From the NCBI GenBank assembly GCA_905221455.1, contig CAJNDF010000006.1:91784-155783 (forward strand): a stretch of 64,000 nt of DNA, in the 5' to 3' direction. This DNA is from a bacterium (lineage in GTDB: Bacteria > Bacillota > Bacilli > Lactobacillales > Streptococcaceae). The notes under the pieces are model-generated. The model searched no databases, was not told where the DNA came from, and worked only from the letters and a program-made list of their open reading frames with translations. This document shows positions 1 to 8,320 of the stretch, one piece after another (within the stretch, counting starts at the first letter, position 1; each line of letters starts with the position of its first letter). The position numbers and the translations under genes are program-made.

Positions 1-591
1 GTCGTAGCTAGTCGAAAGTTCGGTACGGAGTTGTCTGGTCTTGCCAACTTCCTTGGCAGACTTGTGAGCACGCGCCTTACTTTCCACTTGGTCATATTCC
101 TCTTGAGCATTGACCACCGCTGTCAGCATAGGGGCTAGTCCTAGACTGGTCACTGCCTCATGATAGGGTGTTTCACTAAGCGTTTTGAGCAGGCTCTTGA
201 TTTCTGCCGTTTCCACATCGTTGCTGTGCTTGGTAATTTCCTTATACTTGGCAAAGACTGGTTTCAGAGTCTCATGAGCTTCTTTGAGCTTGGCATCCTT
301 AATCTTAGCAAATCCTCTATGAAGGGTAAAGAGACCGACCAAGGCACTATCACGATTGCGATCAACTTCTGTCAGATTACTAGATTCTTTCGTCTCCACC
401 GCCGCAAGTTGAGCTTGAAAATCATCTAGCTTGGTCTTGAAGGGTTCTAAATGTTTGGCATACATCCCTTCATCCTTATTTGCCTTAGAAAAAGTCGCCA
501 AACTTTGATGAGTATCAATCATCAGGCTCTCAAACTCACGGTTGGTAAAGTTGCTGTAACTAAGCGGGCGAATAGCGTATGTTTTTGTCAT
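1..591 (-). CDS. hypothetical protein, possibly DUF6261-like (partial, C-terminus off window)
   Basis: The frame opens with ATG at 589-591, preceded by an AAAGGA ribosome site, and stays open for 197 codons to the left edge, so the C-terminus is missing. The protein begins MTKTYAIRPLSYSNFTNREF and continues as charged, mostly helical sequence rich in K, E and L; no signal peptide or membrane helix is seen. From memory it resembles the DUF6261 family of uncharacterised helical proteins, but this is not certain. It lies 25 bases downstream of the small membrane protein gene, in the same direction as hsdR, so it may share that transcript. No function can be assigned. Confidence 0.6.
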   Translation of the reverse strand, partial: MTKTYAIRPLSYSNFTNREFESLMIDTHQSLATFSKANKDEGMYAKHLEPFKTKLDDFQAQLAAVETKESSNLTEVDRNRDSALVGLFTLHRGFAKIKDAKLKEAHETLKPVFAKYKEITKHSNDVETAEIKSLLKTLSETPYHEAVTSLGLAPMLTAVVNAQEEYDQVESKARAHKSAKEVGKTRQLRTELSTSYD

Positions 592-616
592 GATGGTATC
601 CTTTCTATTTAACAAA

Positions 617-832
617 TCATTTATTGTCTTCTTTATCAAACAAAGACTGGATTAGTTCTGGAAGATAGACCTGTTTTTGATCTGTTTTTACAATACTTCC
701 TTGTCTATCAGGTTGAATCAAAGGTCTATCCTTAAATACAAAGACTTGCAACAATGCACAGACCAACAATACAATTCCAATTACAGGAAGTGACCATAGT
801 ACACTCTCCTCATCATCTCTAACTTTCTTCAT
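617..832 (-). CDS. small single-pass membrane protein, unknown function
   Basis: A 71-residue protein. I place the start at the ATG at 830-832 because an AAAGGAG site lies 8 bases upstream; a frame start 24 codons earlier has no such site. The charged N-terminus (MKKVRDDEESVLW) is followed by one hydrophobic helix (about residues 14-33, LPVIGIVLLVCALLQVFVF), then a polar tail of about 37 residues. It lies between hsdR and the DUF6261-like gene. I do not recognise the family. A role in phage defence would be only guilt by association. Confidence 0.55.
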   Translation of the reverse strand: MKKVRDDEESVLWSLPVIGIVLLVCALLQVFVFKDRPLIQPDRQGSIVKTDQKQVYLPELIQSLFDKEDNK

Positions 833-961
833 CAATTTTTCTCCTTTAAGTTGATACATCAATTCTAACAGTTTTCCAAACCATTTCGACTCCCATCCGC
901 TCAACTGTCATTATTTCCATCTAAAATGTACTTTTCAGGACAAATCAGACATTTGCAAATT

Positions 962-1006
962 AAAAAATCCCTATCTGACTAGATATACATACCGTCTATC
1001 AGATAG
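962..1006 (-). terminator. probable terminator on the hsdR strand
   Basis: On the minus strand, CTATCTGA (999-1006) pairs with TCAGATAG (971-978) across a 20-base loop, followed by GG and a run of T. It lies between hsdR with its repeat tract and the small membrane gene. It may attenuate or end hsdR transcription. The long loop makes this a moderate call. Confidence 0.45.
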
Positions 1007-1034
1007 AGACTCTTACTATTTTTAGATTTTAGCC

Positions 1035-1213
1035 TTTCTAGCTTTAGAATACATCTAAACTTTAGGAAAGACAACTATTCGAAAGCTAGAAGACTTCAAA
1101 ACTTTCTCAGATAAGTCATTCGAAGCTTAGAATACTTTTAAATTTATGGAATTACAATCATTCGAAGCTTAGAATACATATAAACCTTAGTGAATAGACC
1201 TATTCTAAGTCTC
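1035..1213. repeat. degenerate tandem repeat, period 41-42 bp, each unit with an imperfect palindrome
   Basis: This tract occupies much of the gene-free stretch 833-1219. Units begin near 1035, 1077, 1118, 1160 and 1202, a period of 41-42 bp. The best conserved part is ATTCGAAGCTTAGAATAC at 1118 and 1160, with diverged copies at the other positions. Each core is nearly self-complementary (ATTC-AAGCTT-GAAT), so each unit could form a short hairpin or a two-fold protein site. The tract starts 6 bases after the hsdR stop codon. No open frame crosses it. Function unknown. Confidence 0.7.
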
Positions 1214-1219
1214 GAAGAA

Positions 1220-4210
1220 CTATCTTCCAACCCTCAACGGCTCAATAACTTCCTCTACTAGCCGAGTATAGGCTTCCTTGATTTGTTTTTTATAGAGGAG
1301 AGGATTGAGGGCATCCGCTACCTCTAGTTTATAGTCTTGATAGCGCTGGCTCTTGGTCAACTGGCTTTCTCCTAGTTGTTTTTTAGCTCCCTTACGATAG
1401 TGTTCGACATAGTAACGGAGTTCATCCTCCCCGACATACCAGCGTTTGCTAAAGACTTGGATGTGTTGCTGGATGACAGCCTCGATCATCTGATCCAAGA
1501 TATTTGCGATAGACTGACCACGATAGCTTTCTGGATATTCTTGGACTTCTCTCCACAGTTCAGTGATAATCTGGGAAAGATTTGGATTAGTCTTCTCAAG
1601 ACTCTGAATATAGTTATCCACCGCTTCCTTATCTTGAGTGCTTAGGTTCTTTTCTTGACTCTGGCCTTGCTCGATCAGGCTTTGGATCAAGGTCAAGATA
1701 TAGGCATAGTTGATCTCGTCCACTTGGATAGACTCCAGTTCATAGTGGATATCAAGTGGTTCACCATCGTCATCATCCTCTATTCGGCTTTTTAATTCTG
1801 CAAGGACATTTCGATAAAGACCCAGATACCTTTCCAACTTTTCTCCATCAAGTCCCGTCTTACTGTAAAGCCCGTCTTCATCGTACTCTTTATACACTCG
1901 GATAGAGGCTAGGTATTTATCAAAGGCTTGATAGGTTTTAGCTAGTTTCCTCAACTCAGGGGTAGAGACTTGCTCGAGATCTAGACCGTTCACATAGTCA
2001 TCAGTAGCAAGATTTTTGAAATCACTGCAACTCCGTAAAAAGTTCCTCTTTTCCTCTTCCCAACTCGGAGCTAGGACCTCATTTTCTCCACCATTCGAGT
2101 AGAGTTTGAGGGCATTATCCACTGCTTCCTTAAAGGCTAGGGGCTTTTGGAAGGTGATGATATGACCATAGGTTTTACTGGAGTCAAAGATCCGATTTGT
2201 TCGGCTAAAGGCCTGAATCAAGTCCTGCGGTTGCATGGGATTGCGGTCAATAAAGAGAGTTGATAGACAAGGGGCATCAAATCCTGTTAAGAGACGATTG
2301 ACCACGATAACCAAGTCCAACTGCTCCTTGCGATAGAGGTATTTGTCCTGTTTTCGAGCTAGACGGTTATTGACATCCGTATTAAATCCACGAAGATCCG
2401 CCATGGTAAAGTGGGTATCAAACTCTTGGTTATAGTCCTCTAAGACCTGCTTCATGTGGTCTTGATTGACTCTTGACTCTTCTTCGTTTTCTGTGACGGA
2501 GTAAGTGATGGTCGCCTTTGGAAAGTCTGGAAGGACCTGCTTGACCCTCTCCGATACCTTGACACGTGTCTGACCAGCCTTGACTCTTTTGAGGAGATCA
2601 TAGTAGGCCTGGGCTTGAGGAATTGACTTGACGGTCAGGATAGCGTTGTAGGTCTTACCCACTCCTTTTTGGAAGCCTAATTGTTGACGAGATTTATTGA
2701 TAATGGCATCCAAGACTTCCAGCATATGCTCCTCATCCTCGTATACGGTATCTGGTATGTCATTTTCAGATTTATCTGTGATGAGGGTATTGCGATAATC
2801 CACCTTAAAGCCCAAAACAGCTCCATCATGGATAGCTTCCTTAACTGTATACTCATGGAGACGGTCTCCGTACTGTTGCTGGGTGGTTTGGGCTAGGTCA
2901 CCTACCTGCTGACGTTTATTTTCCTTAAAGATAGGCGTTCCTGTAAAACCATACCAGAGCGACTGTGGGAAAAAGGCCTTAATATCTTTTTGTGTTTGAG
3001 GTGTTACAGCACGATGGCATTCATCCACGACAAAGGCCACTCGGAGGCCCCTGATTTTGTCCGCATCTCTTTGGTAAAGACCTTGTTCAAACTTACGCAT
3101 CATGGTGGTAATTTTCTGGATAGTTGTCACCACGACACGCTTATCATTACTTCCTAGTCGCTTGACCAAATCATGGGTATTATCCGTTTCATCGATATCA
3201 ATGACATCATTGGTCGCATAAGAGAGAAATGACGAAGTGGTCTGTTGGTCCAAGTCCCTGCGGTCAACGACAAAGATTGTCTTTTGGATAGAAGGAATTT
3301 GAAGGAGATTCCGAGCTACCTTATAGGAGGTCAAGGTCTTCCCTGAACCTGTCGTATGCCAGACATAGCCTGATGCTTGCTGGCGAGAGGCTTCTTGCAC
3401 TGCTTCGATTGCATGAATCTGATAGGGACGCAGGAGGATAAGAGCCTTCTTACTATCATCAAGGACAGAATACTGCATAACCATTTGGTGGGCACGAGGG
3501 ATGGAAAGGACTTCGTGGGCAAAGCTGGTCAAGTTTGTCACAGGATGATTGTCCTTATCGACCCACTTGGTTAGAAATTGCTTGTTGAGTTTATTTTCCC
3601 TAGCTGCAGCGATATAGCGTGTATCTACTTTATTGGTCACAACAAACATCTGTAAGCTAGAGTAGATGCCACGGAACTTGCCTTCTCTATCATACTTTTT
3701 GATTTGATGAAAGGCATCTAAAAAAGCAACTCGGGGACTTTTAAGCTCGATTTGAATCATTGGCAGGCCATTGATCAAGAGGGTCACATCTAGCCTGCGG
3801 TCTTGATCCTGAGGATTTATCTTGTCTCTCTCGACTTGATTGACAACCTCATAACTGGACTTACCAGCTGCGATATTGTCTCTCCAAATGACAGATAAAC
3901 GGATAGTCCCCAAACTAGCATCTTCTCTCTGAACCTCAACCTTGGCAATGCCATTTTCGCCGACCAACCACTTGGCCGCATCATAGTAGCTAACAAAGTT
4001 CAGTTGATTCTTTATCTGGCGTTTTTCCTGTTCTGTCAGGGGATGATCTGCCAATAGCGCCACATTGTTCTGGGCTAGCTTTTCAAAGAAGTTTTCCCAT
4101 AATTGCTCTTCTGTTTTGAGGTCTTCTCTATATGTCCATTGACTTTCCCCAGTTACCAGTTGGTTGATCAGTTGTTTTTCTATCTCCAGTTCTGGTTTTA
4201 CCTGTATCAT
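1220..4210 (-). CDS. hsdR: type I restriction enzyme, R (motor/nuclease) subunit
   Basis: A 996-residue HsdR, a usual length for the family. It cuts and translocates DNA as part of an HsdR2M2S complex. Order of parts: N-terminal nuclease with D141 and the ELK pair E155/K157 (PD-ExK type); superfamily 2 helicase with Walker A TGSGKT at 287-292, DECH at 396-399 and TGTP near 423; then RecA-like domain 2 and a helical C-terminus that contacts HsdM. The start has a GGAG ribosome site. HsdM and HsdS are not in the window; the gene directly to the right faces away. They must lie beyond the left edge or elsewhere in the genome. The frame is complete, so the subunit should be functional if partners exist. 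Confidence 0.93.
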   Translation of the reverse strand: MIQVKPELEIEKQLINQLVTGESQWTYREDLKTEEQLWENFFEKLAQNNVALLADHPLTEQEKRQIKNQLNFVSYYDAAKWLVGENGIAKVEVQREDASLGTIRLSVIWRDNIAAGKSSYEVVNQVERDKINPQDQDRRLDVTLLINGLPMIQIELKSPRVAFLDAFHQIKKYDREGKFRGIYSSLQMFVVTNKVDTRYIAAARENKLNKQFLTKWVDKDNHPVTNLTSFAHEVLSIPRAHQMVMQYSVLDDSKKALILLRPYQIHAIEAVQEASRQQASGYVWHTTGSGKTLTSYKVARNLLQIPSIQKTIFVVDRRDLDQQTTSSFLSYATNDVIDIDETDNTHDLVKRLGSNDKRVVVTTIQKITTMMRKFEQGLYQRDADKIRGLRVAFVVDECHRAVTPQTQKDIKAFFPQSLWYGFTGTPIFKENKRQQVGDLAQTTQQQYGDRLHEYTVKEAIHDGAVLGFKVDYRNTLITDKSENDIPDTVYEDEEHMLEVLDAIINKSRQQLGFQKGVGKTYNAILTVKSIPQAQAYYDLLKRVKAGQTRVKVSERVKQVLPDFPKATITYSVTENEEESRVNQDHMKQVLEDYNQEFDTHFTMADLRGFNTDVNNRLARKQDKYLYRKEQLDLVIVVNRLLTGFDAPCLSTLFIDRNPMQPQDLIQAFSRTNRIFDSSKTYGHIITFQKPLAFKEAVDNALKLYSNGGENEVLAPSWEEEKRNFLRSCSDFKNLATDDYVNGLDLEQVSTPELRKLAKTYQAFDKYLASIRVYKEYDEDGLYSKTGLDGEKLERYLGLYRNVLAELKSRIEDDDDGEPLDIHYELESIQVDEINYAYILTLIQSLIEQGQSQEKNLSTQDKEAVDNYIQSLEKTNPNLSQIITELWREVQEYPESYRGQSIANILDQMIEAVIQQHIQVFSKRWYVGEDELRYYVEHYRKGAKKQLGESQLTKSQRYQDYKLEVADALNPLLYKKQIKEAYTRLVEEVIEPLRVGR

Positions 4211-4242
4211 ACTCTCTCCTTTGCTACATGTCTGCTCCCTTT

Positions 4243-4251
4243 ATTATAGCA
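4243..4251 (-). promoter_or_regulatory. extended -10 promoter element for hsdR
   Basis: On the minus strand the sequence reads TGCTATAAT, a perfect extended -10, about 33 bases upstream of the hsdR start codon. No good -35 is seen, as is usual for extended -10 promoters in streptococci. Confidence 0.6.
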
Positions 4252-4357
4252 TGTTTAGCCTCAAATTCCATCACTCTTCCCATGGCAAAAACACTCATTC
4301 CCCCTTTCTCCTCCAAAATATGGTATAGTAGAATTATACTATCTAAGAGGAGTTTAC

Positions 4358-4975
4358 ATGTCACAGGATAAACAAATGAAAGCTGTTTCTCCCCTTCTGC
4401 AGCAAGTTATCAATATCTCATCGATTGTCGGTGGGGTTGGGAGTTTGATTTTCTGTATTTGGGCTTATCAGGCTGGGATTTTACAGTCTAAGGAAACCCT
4501 CTCTGCCTTTATCCAGCAGGCAGGCATCTGGGGGCCACCTCTCTTTATCTTTTTACAGATTTTACAGACGGTCGTCCCTATCATTCCTGGCGCCTTGACA
4601 TCGGTGGCTGGCGTCTTTATCTATGGCCACATCATCGGGACTATCTACAACTATATCGGCATCGTGATTGGCTGTGCCATTATCTTTTATCTGGTGCGCC
4701 TATATGGAGCTGCCTTTGTCCAGTCTGTCGTCAGCAAGCGTACCTATGACAAGTATATCGGCTGGTTGGATAAAGGAAATCGTTTTGACCGTTTCTTTAT
4801 CTTTATGATGATTTGGCCCATTAGTCCAGCTGACTTTCTCTGTATGCTGGCTGCCCTGACCAAGATGAGCTTCAAGCGCTATATGATTATCATCATTTTG
4901 ACCAAGCCCTTTACCCTCGTGGTTTATACCTACGGTCTGACCTATATTATTGACTTTTTCTGGCAAATGCTTTGA
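4358..4975 (+). CDS. TVP38/TMEM64 (DedA-like) membrane protein
   Basis: A 205-residue integral membrane protein with about five to six hydrophobic segments. The central part (VVPIIPGALTSVAGVFIYG, then a glycine-rich helix) is typical of the TVP38/SNARE-associated/DedA superfamily, whose members include flippases or transporters for polyprenyl phosphate or phosphatidylethanolamine. Substrate here is unknown. The start ATG follows an AGAGGAG site. It is a single-gene rightward unit facing scrK, with which it shares a terminator. The organism may have other paralogs, so the symbol is left blank. Confidence 0.8.
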   Translation: MSQDKQMKAVSPLLQQVINISSIVGGVGSLIFCIWAYQAGILQSKETLSAFIQQAGIWGPPLFIFLQILQTVVPIIPGALTSVAGVFIYGHIIGTIYNYIGIVIGCAIIFYLVRLYGAAFVQSVVSKRTYDKYIGWLDKGNRFDRFFIFMMIWPISPADFLCMLAALTKMSFKRYMIIIILTKPFTLVVYTYGLTYIIDFFWQML

Positions 4976-4981
4976 GAATAG

Positions 4982-5012
4982 AAAAATCCGTTTGGTTTCC
5001 CAAGCGGATTTT
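4982..5012. terminator. bidirectional terminator between the TVP38 gene and scrK
   Basis: AAAATCCGTTTGG and CCCAAGCGGATTTT form a stem with a TTT loop, with A/T runs on both flanks. It sits 7 bases after the rightward stop codon and 5 bases from the leftward scrK stop codon, so it can serve both convergent genes. Confidence 0.85.
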
Positions 5013-5017
5013 GTGCT

Positions 5018-5905
5018 TTATTTTGAAACTTCTTTTGCAAGAACAAAGTTCCCAAGTGTGGCAGAACCATTTCCTGCGACTGCTGGCGTCACGATGTAGT
5101 CACGCACATCTGGTACTGGTAGGTAACCATTGAGAAGAGCTGTAAATTTCTCACGGACACGGTCCAGCATGTGTTGTTGAGCCATGACCCCACCACCAAA
5201 GACGATTACGTCTGGGCGGAAAGTCACTGTGGCGTTGACCGCAGCTTGAGCGATGTAGTAGGCTTGAACATCCCAGACAGAGCTGTTAAGTTCAATGTTT
5301 TCACCACGAATACCTGTACGAGCTTCTAGACTTGGACCAGCCGCAAAACCTTCCAAACATCCTTTGTGGAATGGACAAACACCGTTAAATTCTTTTTCAA
5401 TATCCATTGGGTGTTTAGCCACATAGTAGTGACCCATTTCAGGGTGACCCACACCACCGATAAACTCACCACGTTGGATAACACCTGCACCGATACCAGT
5501 ACCGATTGTATAGTAAACCAAGTTTTCGATACGACCACCAGCATTGTTACGGGCAACCACTTCACCATAGGCAGAACTGTTTACGTCTGTTGTGAAGTAC
5601 ATTGGCACGTTAAGGGCACGGCGAAGGGCACCAAGCAAGTCCACATTTGCCCAGTGAGGTTTTGGAGTCGTCGTGATAAAGCCATAAGTTTTTGAGTTTT
5701 TGTCAATATCAATAGGACCAAATGAACCAACTGCAAGACCAGCAAGGTTATCGAATTTTGAAAAGAACTCAATAGTCTTATCGATTGTTTCGATTGGAGT
5801 TGTTGTTGGAAATTGTGTTTTTTCTACAACGTTAAAGTTTTCATCACCGACAGCACAGACAAACTTTGTACCGCCCGCTTCCAAGCTTCCATATAATTTT
5901 GTCAT
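5018..5905 (-). CDS. scrK: fructokinase (ROK family)
   Basis: A 295-residue ATP-dependent fructokinase that phosphorylates the fructose released when sucrose-6-phosphate is cut by ScrB. Visible motifs are the N-terminal phosphate loop EAGGTK (about residues 9-14), the ROK signature region GTGIGAGVIQRGEFIGG, and the zinc site H-x-CPFHKGCLEG typical of ROK kinases. Length fits the family. It lies 148 bases downstream of scrA on the same strand, but a strong hairpin separates them and an extended -10 promoter lies ahead of scrK, so it probably has its own transcript. An alternative hexose preference cannot be excluded, but the scr context supports fructose. Confidence 0.93.
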   Translation of the reverse strand: MTKLYGSLEAGGTKFVCAVGDENFNVVEKTQFPTTTPIETIDKTIEFFSKFDNLAGLAVGSFGPIDIDKNSKTYGFITTTPKPHWANVDLLGALRRALNVPMYFTTDVNSSAYGEVVARNNAGGRIENLVYYTIGTGIGAGVIQRGEFIGGVGHPEMGHYYVAKHPMDIEKEFNGVCPFHKGCLEGFAAGPSLEARTGIRGENIELNSSVWDVQAYYIAQAAVNATVTFRPDVIVFGGGVMAQQHMLDRVREKFTALLNGYLPVPDVRDYIVTPAVAGNGSATLGNFVLAKEVSK

Positions 5906-5932
5906 GATAAACCTCTTGTTTTTATTTTCTTT

Positions 5933-5941
5933 ATTATAGCA
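5933..5941 (-). promoter_or_regulatory. extended -10 promoter for scrK
   Basis: On the minus strand TGCTATAAT lies about 30 bases before the scrK ATG. The -35 region is poor (CTTAGA-like at a short distance). It sits downstream of the scrA terminator, which supports separate expression of scrK. Confidence 0.65.
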
Positions 5942-6004
5942 TATTTTAAAAATCTAAGTTTCTCAATTTTTTAGATTTTCCTCTGTAAATCTTACCATTC
6001 AAGC

Positions 6005-6037
6005 AAAAACGAACAAACATGTCATTTGTTCGTTTTC
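6005..6037 (-). terminator. scrA terminator
   Basis: AAAACGAACAAA (6006-6017) and TTTGTTCGTTTT (6025-6036) form a perfect 12-bp stem with a 7-base loop, with a T run on the minus strand. It lies 17 bases downstream of the scrA stop codon. Confidence 0.85.
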
Positions 6038-6053
6038 ATTTAGCTAGGAAAGA

Positions 6054-7940
6054 TTAGGCTTTCACTTCGATAAGAGCATCCCCCTTCGCAACTGAACCTG
6101 TTGCGACTGGAGCTACTGAAGAGAAGTCAGCTGTGTTTGTAACGATAACCATTGTTGTATCATCAAGACCAGCTGCAGCGATTTTGTTTGAGTCAAATGT
6201 TCCAAGAACATCGCCTGCTTTAACCTTGTCACCTTGGGCAACTTTTTGTTCGAAACCTTCACCGTTCATTGTTACAGTGTCGATACCAACGTGGATCAAG
6301 ACTTCAGCACCATTAGTTGTTTTCAAACCAAAGGCGTGACCTGTTGCAAAGGCGATTGAAACTTCAGCATCAGCTGGTGCATAAACCACACCTTGGCTAG
6401 GTTTCACAGCGATACCTTGTCCCATAGCTCCACTTGAGAAGACTGGGTCATTGACATCAGCAAGAGCTACAACGTCACCAACGATAGGAGTTACAAGTGT
6501 TTCATTTTGAAGAGCTGCTGGAATGTTACCAGTTGTTTCTTCTTGGACCAAACGTTCTGTCTCTACTTCAGTAGCAACTTCTTTTTCATCCTCATAACCA
6601 AACATGTAAGTAAGGGCAAAACCAAGTGCAAATGATACAGCTACCATAAGAAGGTATTGGGCAAGTTGTCCGTTACCAACATAAAGCATTGTACCAGGGA
6701 TGATGGTGATACCATTACCAGTACCAGCAAGTCCAAGGATTGAAGCCAATCCACCACCGATCGCACCAGCAATCAATGAAAGGAAGAATGGTTTACGGAA
6801 GCGCAAGTTCACCCCGAAGATAGCAGGCTCTGTAATACCTAGGAAGGCAGAAAGAGCAGCTGGGAAAGCAAGTGTTTTTAGTTTTGAATTTTTAGTTTTA
6901 ACACCAACCGCAACAGTCGCAGCACCTTGAGCTGTCATAGCCGCAGTGATGATAGCGTTGAATGGGTTAGCATGGTCAGCAGCAAGCAATTGAACTTCAA
7001 GCAAGTTGAAGATGTGGTGCACACCTGACACGACGATCAATTGGTGAACCCCACCAATCAAGAAACCACCAAGACCAAATGGCATGCTGAGGACCGCTTT
7101 TGTAGCGATAAGGATATAGTTTTCAACAACGTGGAAGACTGGTCCGATGACAAAGAGTCCAAGGATAGACATAACCAAAAGTGTCACGAATGGTGTTACC
7201 AAAAGGTCAATGACATCTGGAACAACCTTGCGGACAAGTTTTTCAAATTTAGCTCCGACAACCCCGATGATGAAGGCTGGAAGAACGGAACCTTGCAAAC
7301 CAACAACAGGGATGAAACCAAAGAAGTTCATAGCCGTTACTTCACCACCTTGAGCAACTGCCCAAGCGTTTGGAAGTGAGCCAGAAACAAGCATCATACC
7401 AAGAACGATACCAACGGCAGGATTTCCACCGAATACACGGAAGGTTGACCACACAACCAAACCTGGCAAGATGATGAAGGCTGTATCTGTCAAGATTTGT
7501 GTGTAAGTTGCAAAGTCTCCTGGAAGTGGCATTTCAAGAGCGTTGAAAAGACCACGCACACCCATGAAAAGACCTGTCGCTACGATAACTGGGATGATTG
7601 GAACGAAAACGTCACCGAAAGTACGGATAGCACGTTGGAACCAGTTCCCTTGTTTAGCAGCTTCTGCTTTCATGTCATCTTTAGATGATGTTGGCAAACC
7701 AAGTGCAACAACTTCATCGTACATTTTGTTAACTGTACCTGTACCAAAGATGATTTGGTATTGACCTGAGTTAAAGAAAGCACCTTGAACTTTTTCCAAG
7801 TTCTCAATCACTTCTTTATTGATTTTTCCTTCATCTTTGACCATGACACGAAGACGAGTCGCACAGTGAGCTACACTGTTGACATTTTCACGTCCGCCCA
7901 AGGCATCGATGACTTTTTTTGCAATTTCCTGATTGTTCAT
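6054..7940 (-). CDS. scrA: sucrose-specific PTS transporter, EIIBCA
   Basis: A 628-residue sucrose PTS permease that imports sucrose and phosphorylates it to sucrose-6-phosphate. Order of domains: EIIB (about 1-85) with the phosphorylated cysteine in the motif SVAHCATRLR; EIIC (about 100-440) with about ten membrane segments and the conserved GITEPAIFG loop; EIIA (about 480-628) with the active histidine in LIHVGIDTV. I use the ATG at 7938-7940; a TTG two codons upstream is possible but sits only 4 bases from the GGAG site. ScrA runs opposite to scrB across a shared control region. The nearby ScrR gene and a candidate cre suggest induction by sucrose and catabolite repression. Confidence 0.95.
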   Translation of the reverse strand: MNNQEIAKKVIDALGGRENVNSVAHCATRLRVMVKDEGKINKEVIENLEKVQGAFFNSGQYQIIFGTGTVNKMYDEVVALGLPTSSKDDMKAEAAKQGNWFQRAIRTFGDVFVPIIPVIVATGLFMGVRGLFNALEMPLPGDFATYTQILTDTAFIILPGLVVWSTFRVFGGNPAVGIVLGMMLVSGSLPNAWAVAQGGEVTAMNFFGFIPVVGLQGSVLPAFIIGVVGAKFEKLVRKVVPDVIDLLVTPFVTLLVMSILGLFVIGPVFHVVENYILIATKAVLSMPFGLGGFLIGGVHQLIVVSGVHHIFNLLEVQLLAADHANPFNAIITAAMTAQGAATVAVGVKTKNSKLKTLAFPAALSAFLGITEPAIFGVNLRFRKPFFLSLIAGAIGGGLASILGLAGTGNGITIIPGTMLYVGNGQLAQYLLMVAVSFALGFALTYMFGYEDEKEVATEVETERLVQEETTGNIPAALQNETLVTPIVGDVVALADVNDPVFSSGAMGQGIAVKPSQGVVYAPADAEVSIAFATGHAFGLKTTNGAEVLIHVGIDTVTMNGEGFEQKVAQGDKVKAGDVLGTFDSNKIAAAGLDDTTMVIVTNTADFSSVAPVATGSVAKGDALIEVKA

Positions 7941-7977
7941 TTGCAAAAATCTCCTTATATAAAATTTTGTTCTTGTT

Positions 7978-7991
7978 TGAAAGCGATTTTA
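7978..7991. promoter_or_regulatory. cre-like or ScrR operator downstream of the scrA promoter
   Basis: TGAAAGCGATTTTA matches the CcpA cre consensus TGNNANCGNTNNCA at all but one fixed position. It lies between the scrA promoter and its start codon, where a bound repressor would block elongation. LacI-type ScrR sites look similar, so either regulator could bind. Confidence 0.5.
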
Positions 7992-8008
7992 TCCGCCCTA
8001 CGACTTTT

Positions 8009-8036
8009 ATTTTATCATGTTTTAGAAATATGTCAA
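8009..8036 (-). promoter_or_regulatory. scrA promoter
   Basis: On the minus strand: -35 TTGACA (8031-8036, perfect), 16-bp spacer, -10 TAAAAT (8009-8014) preceded by TGA, giving an extended -10. This is the strongest promoter match in the scr control region. Confidence 0.75.
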
Positions 8037-8216
8037 GCGTTTTGCAGAAAAAATATTCTATCCACTTAGTTGGCTTGCTTTAGATTGATTGATTTTGACT
8101 GTTTTATCAGGTATTCCTTAAAAAAATAAGTTTAAAGTCTTGGTTAAAAAGGGTTTTATTTCATTATCTTTCATATTTTCCTGAAAATTTGATTGATTTC
8201 CTGCATTTATTTTATG

Positions 8217-8228
8217 ATAAACGTTTGA
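8217..8228. promoter_or_regulatory. candidate LacI-family operator (ScrR?)
   Basis: ATAAACGTTTGA carries the palindromic core AAACGTTT with the central CG typical of LacI-family operators. It lies in the 380-base gene-free region between scrA and scrB, upstream of the scrB promoter. Assignment to ScrR rests on position only. The remainder of 8041-8210 is AT-rich and shows nothing else I can name. Confidence 0.35.
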
Positions 8229-8258
8229 CAGTTTTTTCTCTTTTTTAACATAAAAGGC

Positions 8259-8287
8259 TTGCTTTTTTTCCCGAAAACGGTTACTAT
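8259..8287 (+). promoter_or_regulatory. scrB promoter with overlapping operator-like site
   Basis: -35 TTGCTT (8259-8264), 17-bp spacer, -10 TACTAT (8282-8287). The spacer and -10 are overlapped by CGAAAACGGTTACT (8272-8285), which matches the cre consensus except at its two ends and has the LacI-type central CG. Binding of ScrR or CcpA there would block RNA polymerase. A GGAGG ribosome site follows at 8307-8311. Confidence 0.6.
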
Positions 8288-8320
8288 TAAAAGTGATAAG
8301 ATTTTTGGAGGAATGAAAGA

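Noticed and set aside
7941..7946. scrA start at TTG, two codons upstream of the ATG
   Set aside because: The GGAG site is only 4 bases from the TTG; the ATG at 7940 is better placed.
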